This document shows positions 61,227-64,000 of a stretch of DNA of 64,000 nucleotides, one piece after another (within the stretch, counting starts at the first letter, position 1; each line of letters begins with the position of its first letter). This DNA is from Flavobacterium sp. (GTDB taxonomy: Bacteria > Bacteroidota > Bacteroidia > Flavobacteriales > Flavobacteriaceae): positions 62,001 through 126,000 of the forward strand of contig NZ_JAIXUB010000009.1 of NCBI RefSeq assembly GCF_027484205.1, written 5' to 3'. The notes under the pieces are model-generated. The model did no database searches and was not told the DNA's origin. It was given only the letters and a program-made list of their open reading frames with translations. The position numbers and the translations under genes are program-made.

Positions 61227-61988
61227 ATGAAAATAGCCTTAATACAAACCGAATTATCTTGGGAAAACCCCAATGAAAACGTAGCTTTACTTCAAGATAA
61301 CATTAATACTATTTCGCAATATGTCGATTTAATTGTTTTGCCCGAAATGTTTACTTCAGGTTTTACAATGAATCCACAAAATGTTGCTGAAAGCATGGAT
61401 GGAGCAACTATTTCGTGGTTAAAAAAAACTGCTAAAAATAAAAATTGTGCTATTACAGGAAGTTTAGTAATTGAAGAAAATGGCAATTATTACAACCGAT
61501 TGGTTTTTGTTTTTCCATCGGGCGAAATTCAGTCGTATGACAAAAGACATTTATTTTCTCTTGCAGGAGAAGACAAAGTTTATACTTCAGGAACAAAAAA
61601 ATTAATTGCAGAATATAAAGGTTTCAAAATCTGTCCGCTAATTTGTTACGATTTACGTTTTCCTGTTTTTTCAAGAAATATTGAAGATTATGACGTACTT
61701 ATTTATGTTGCTAATTGGCCAAAGCCGCGAACTAACGCTTGGGATATTTTGCTAAAAGCTCGAGCTGTGGAAAACATGTGTTATGCAATTGGTGTTAACA
61801 GAGTTGGAACTGACAATAACAATCACGAATATATTGGTCATTCACAAGTTGTTGATTATCTTGGGAATTATATTCAAGAACCAACTGAAAAAGAGGGAAT
61901 TCTATTCGTTGAATTAAATAAAAAAGAAATGCTAGAAACAAGAAAGAAACTGAATTTCTTGAATGATAGAGATAACTTTAAACTTTAA
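61227..61988 (+). CDS. nitrilase-superfamily amidohydrolase (omega-amidase-like)
   Basis: VDLIVLPEMFTSGFTMNPQ, SYDKRHLFSLAGEDKVYTSG, ICPLICYDLRFPVFSRN. Confidence 0.92.
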   Translation: MKIALIQTELSWENPNENVALLQDNINTISQYVDLIVLPEMFTSGFTMNPQNVAESMDGATISWLKKTAKNKNCAITGSLVIEENGNYYNRLVFVFPSGEIQSYDKRHLFSLAGEDKVYTSGTKKLIAEYKGFKICPLICYDLRFPVFSRNIEDYDVLIYVANWPKPRTNAWDILLKARAVENMCYAIGVNRVGTDNNNHEYIGHSQVVDYLGNYIQEPTEKEGILFVELNKKEMLETRKKLNFLNDRDNFKL

Positions 61989-61996
61989 GCTCGTAA

Positions 61997-63598
61997 TTAT
62001 TTGCCAACATCAACTGCTTGTTCCACATCCCAATTTGCCCTGACATCAATTTCGCTTGGAAAATAAATAACTTCTTCGCTTTGACGTTGTTCTAAGTAAC
62101 TTCCGGGATTCCAAATTTTATCTTTATTGTCGTCATAAATCACACGTAGCGTAAATTTATTTGGTTCAAGTAGGTTGAAGTCTAAGGTGGTGTTTTTTTC
62201 AGAATAATCGCTTGCTAACACTTTTCCATCTTTATCGGTCAATTCAACAATAATGGGGAAACGTTTTACATTTTCAAGCTTTACTCTTAAATTCCCATAC
62301 TCAGAAACATCTAATGTTGAAAACTTAAAATTTAAAGTATCGTTAGTTTTTTCATAAAAATCAGTCATACCGCCAGGCAAAATTGTCATTGTGTATTTTT
62401 CAAGTGGCTGTTTTTCAAAATCAAAAACGAGTTGTTGTTTCATTTCATCATAAGAAGTTGTAAAAGCAACAACTGCCGAATCTTTGTTAATCAATTTAAT
62501 CTTAGAAGTATCAAATTTTTCTAAAGGAATACTCGAATTAATAGTGAATTTCTCTCTAAAAGGTAAATTTCCTGCTTTTTCTGGTTTGAAATTCAAACTG
62601 TCTTTTTTTTGATCTTTCAGTTTCAATTTGAACGTTTCATTAAATTTATCTTTTGAAACAGCAATATTTATGGAGTCATTTTTCATTGGTTTAAACCAAA
62701 TTTGTAATGAATCTTTCTTAGGCAATTGCGAAATTTTAAACGGAATACTTTCTTCGCCTTTTTTTATTTCAAATTTCACATCTTTTGGATTTCCTTCATA
62801 TCCAATTGTTGCTCTATTTCCAGATGCTTGAGAAGGTTTTAGTGCTTTAAATTTTGCAACTTCTTTAAATAATTCTAATTGAAATACTGTATCATTTGGA
62901 ATTGAAACATAATCTTTAATAAATCCAATTTGGTCTTTTGCAGGATCAAATTTGTTGTTATTATTGGCATCTTTCAAGGCAATTAATCGATATTTTCCTT
63001 CTTTAATATTTTCAAGTTTTACCGCTTTTAAACTATCTAGTGAATTAGTAATATATCTTGGAGTTTCTTTGTAAATAGTTGAATCATTATATTTTTCATT
63101 CACTTCATACAACATAAACGAAACAAAATTTGTGGCTTTTTTTTCAAGTGCATCTTTAAAAGTTGCTTTCAATTCTAGCGAATCAATATAAGTTCCAGTT
63201 GAAATTACATATTTGAACTGAGGCAAAACATTTCCTTCATTATTGTCTTGAATACTTTGTCCAAAATTAAAACTGTAGGTAGTATTTGGTAATAAAGTAT
63301 CTTTTAATTTGATAGTTATGTATTTACTTGCGTTATACGGCAAAACTTCTGGTGGTTTTGACATTGGAGGCGAAACAATAAGTTGTTTTCCAACGTTTTT
63401 TAGCTTCACATATTCGTCAAAGTAGAGTTTAATTTCGTTGCCTTTAAAATTAACCGTACCGTTTTTAGGCGAGCTATTCAATAATATTGGTGCCAAAGTG
63501 TCTTTTGCTCCGCCAGTTATTGTACCTCTTTTTGCACAACTAACAACTGTTATGGCTAAAAGGATTAAAATGTATTTAGAATAAAATTTTAACATCAA
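61997..63598 (-). CDS. Ig-like (Big_5-type) domain-containing lipoprotein
   Basis: Lipobox ITVVSCAKRG; GTITGGAKDTLAPILLNSSPKNGTVNFKGNEIKLYFDEYVKLKNV. Confidence 0.85.
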   Translation of the reverse strand: MMLKFYSKYILILLAITVVSCAKRGTITGGAKDTLAPILLNSSPKNGTVNFKGNEIKLYFDEYVKLKNVGKQLIVSPPMSKPPEVLPYNASKYITIKLKDTLLPNTTYSFNFGQSIQDNNEGNVLPQFKYVISTGTYIDSLELKATFKDALEKKATNFVSFMLYEVNEKYNDSTIYKETPRYITNSLDSLKAVKLENIKEGKYRLIALKDANNNNKFDPAKDQIGFIKDYVSIPNDTVFQLELFKEVAKFKALKPSQASGNRATIGYEGNPKDVKFEIKKGEESIPFKISQLPKKDSLQIWFKPMKNDSINIAVSKDKFNETFKLKLKDQKKDSLNFKPEKAGNLPFREKFTINSSIPLEKFDTSKIKLINKDSAVVAFTTSYDEMKQQLVFDFEKQPLEKYTMTILPGGMTDFYEKTNDTLNFKFSTLDVSEYGNLRVKLENVKRFPIIVELTDKDGKVLASDYSEKNTTLDFNLLEPNKFTLRVIYDDNKDKIWNPGSYLEQRQSEEVIYFPSEIDVRANWDVEQAVDVGK

Positions 63599-63672
63599 TT
63601 CAAGTTTTCTTACCGCAAAATAACAATTATATTTATTGGAAACGAAATGTTTTTATTTATAATTAACTAAAA

Positions 63673-64000
63673 TTAGCTATGCGAATACGCCATGCAAACA
63701 ACACTCAATCGTGCTCCAGGAATTTTTAATAGCTCTTTTCCACAAGCTTCTAATGTTGAGCCAGTTGTAAGCACATCATCAACTAGAAGAAAATGCTTAT
63801 TGTGATGTTTTTCTGAAAAATCTACACCAAAAATATTTTCGACAACTTCACTTCTTCCGATAATGGATTTTGAAATTTGCGATTTGGAAAAAATATTTCT
63901 TTTCAAAACGGACTTTTCATAATCAACATTCAATTGTTTTGAAATAGTCTCTCCAAAGGCAGTTACTTGATTATAACCTCTTGATTTTAATCGTTTTTTG
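63673..64000 (-). CDS. ComF family protein (phosphoribosyltransferase), C-terminal part; 5' end outside window
   Basis: Frame stays open to the window edge (KKRLKSRGYNQVTAFGETISKQLNVDYEKSV...); RGYNQ and HFLLVDDVLTTGSTLEACGKELL. Confidence 0.88.
   Translation of the reverse strand, partial: KKRLKSRGYNQVTAFGETISKQLNVDYEKSVLKRNIFSKSQISKSIIGRSEVVENIFGVDFSEKHHNKHFLLVDDVLTTGSTLEACGKELLKIPGARLSVVCMAYSHS

Overview
AT-rich chromosomal window from a Bacteroidota (Flavobacterium-like) genome, mostly housekeeping genes on both strands. Recognisable content: tyrosine degradation (hmgA end, hppD), tryptophan 2,3-dioxygenase, pgi, a TonB-dependent receptor, dinB, a 2582-aa secreted beta-helix protein with a T9SS-like C-terminus, pyk/rnc/fabF/acpP, purN/rnhA/purF, SOD, AddA- and AddB-like genes, kbl, an OmpA protein with TSP3 repeats, sdhCAB, a two-component system, a GH92 glycosidase and the ComF C-terminus. 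I saw no rRNA, tRNA, CRISPR array or transposase. The most interesting signals are small: (1) two tandem copies of a 39-nt block (38/39 identical), each followed by a different but fully paired terminator hairpin, between purF and sod, which look like paired small RNAs; (2) a ~110-nt promoter-to-terminator unit without an ORF upstream of the DUF3108/tryptophan dioxygenase genes; (3) a RelE/ParE-type toxin-antitoxin pair with a second, diverged copy of the rnhA 3' end on its far side; (4) a Crp/Fnr regulator gene frameshifted at an A7 tract; (5) a terminator-like hairpin inside the 5' coding region of rnc (RNase III); (6) the same 16-nt palindrome twice in different frames inside the addA-like gene; (7) several intergenic repeat types. 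No complete novel multi-gene system was evident. All family assignments come from reading the sequence and were not searched against databases.
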